A DNA stretch of 6,786 bases from JANMEX01 sp043744175 (GTDB lineage Bacteria; Pseudomonadota; Alphaproteobacteria; Rhizobiales; Rhizobiaceae): positions 1 to 6,786 of the forward strand of contig JAYTVD010000067.1 in NCBI GenBank assembly GCA_043744175.1. Direction: 5' to 3'. The translations under genes and the position numbers were made by a program. The notes under the pieces were generated by a model. The model was not told the DNA's origin and did not search any database. It saw nothing but the letters and a program-made list of their open reading frames with translations. Positions 6,220 to 6,786 of this stretch are shown here, in pieces. Each line of letters opens with the position of its first letter. Within the stretch, counting starts at the first letter, position 1.

Positions 6220-6786
6220 TTATGCAGCCTGTTCTTGCTCATCATTGTCAGCTTCGAGTTCGGCTTCCTCAACCTTGGCGCCACGCTTTGGACCCTTGGC
6301 AAGGTTAGCCTCAACAACGCGAACGGCTTCGGTGTCAGAAATTTTCTGCACGGCAGCAATCTCGCGAGCTAAACGATCCAGCGCTGCTTCATAAAGCTGA
6401 CGCTCGGAATAGGACTGTTCCGGCTGTGTATCAGCGCGGTACAGGTCGCGCACGACTTCGGCAATCGCGATCAAATCGCCGGAATTGATTTTTGCATCAT
6501 ATTCCTGCGCGCGGCGGGACCACATGGTGCGCTTGATGCGGGCACGACCTTGAATGACCTTGAGGCCACGCTCAAGGTAATCAGGCTCGGATAATTTGCG
6601 CATACCGATGCTCGCAGCCTTAGCGACCGGAACCTTGAGGCGCATTTTATCTTTTGCAAAGTCAATAACGAAGAGTTCCAGCGTGTGACCGGCGACAACT
6701 TGCTCATCAATGGAGGAAATTTGCCCGACGCCATGGGCTGGATAAACGATAAACTCACCTGTCTTAAAGCCGTTGCGTGTCGATGT
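6220..6786 (-). CDS. CarD/CdnL-family RNA polymerase-binding transcription regulator, 5' end missing
   Basis: Regulator that binds the RNA polymerase beta subunit and stabilises open promoter complexes; in characterised relatives it affects rRNA and housekeeping promoters. The right edge of the window cuts the N-terminus. 188 codons are visible and the reading frame stays open to the last base. Visible residues 6-23 (GFKTGEFIVYPAHGVGQI) are the start of the Tudor-like RNAP-interaction domain, so few residues are missing. Residues 88-98 (MWSRRAQEYDA), followed by KINSGD and AEVVRDLY, form the C-terminal helical DNA-contacting part. Trp89 matches the conserved tryptophan that wedges into the upstream edge of the transcription bubble in mycobacterial CarD. 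The tail from about 170 is acidic (rich in E, D, Q and A). An ATG at 6645 gives only a false internal start that would remove the RNAP-binding domain. The gene ends with TAA before a strong terminator. Linkage to rpoH2 fits alphaproteobacterial core regions. Confidence 0.92.
   Translation of the reverse strand, partial: TSTRNGFKTGEFIVYPAHGVGQISSIDEQVVAGHTLELFVIDFAKDKMRLKVPVAKAASIGMRKLSEPDYLERGLKVIQGRARIKRTMWSRRAQEYDAKINSGDLIAIAEVVRDLYRADTQPEQSYSERQLYEAALDRLAREIAAVQKISDTEAVRVVEANLAKGPKRGAKVEEAELEADNDEQEQAA

Noticed and set aside
6220..6645. Short 141-residue CarD starting at the internal ATG 6645
   Set aside because: The frame continues upstream with clear CarD N-terminal residues (GEFIVYPAHGVGQI) up to the window edge, so 6645 is an internal methionine.

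Overview
The window comes from a chromosome of an alphaproteobacterium, most likely a Hyphomicrobiales (Rhizobiales) member. Three things point there: an RpoH2-type heat-shock sigma factor next to a CarD/CdnL-family regulator, a dispersed palindromic repeat of the kind scattered through rhizobial genomes, and the rhizobial form of the thiamine transporter genes. Base composition looks moderate and even. I see no mobile element, tRNA, rRNA or CRISPR array. Genus cannot be fixed from this sequence.

Left part (1-3407, + strand): a thiamine/TPP uptake operon. The window opens inside the 3' end of a TPP riboswitch, followed by a strong Shine-Dalgarno site and thiB (periplasmic binding protein), thiP (two-domain permease) and thiQ (ATPase). 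The genes overlap by 1 and 8 bases, so they are probably translationally coupled. ThiB captures thiamine or its phosphates, ThiP moves it across the inner membrane, ThiQ supplies energy, and TPP made or imported shuts the operon down through the riboswitch.

Middle part (3408-5180): a gap of roughly 120 bases with no convincing terminator or promoter, then a lipoprotein-type M48 zinc metalloprotease with a LysM-like C-terminus. It probably works in envelope or outer-membrane protein quality control. A RIME-like palindromic repeat follows it, and its last bases overlap the stop codon of the gene converging from the other side.

Right part (5177-6786, - strand): rpoH2, a short intergenic stretch holding a clear rho-independent terminator, and a carD-family gene cut off by the right edge of the window. 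The terminator ends carD transcription before rpoH2, so the two are probably mostly separate units. CarD/CdnL and RpoH2 both act on RNA polymerase, and the M48 protease is a plausible stress-response effector, but no direct regulatory link can be read here.

Overall this is an ordinary core-genome region. No undescribed multigene system is apparent. The points worth a second look are the riboswitch expression platform, atypical motif residues in ThiQ and ThiP, the domain layout of the M48 protein, and the repeat embedded at the rpoH2 stop codon.
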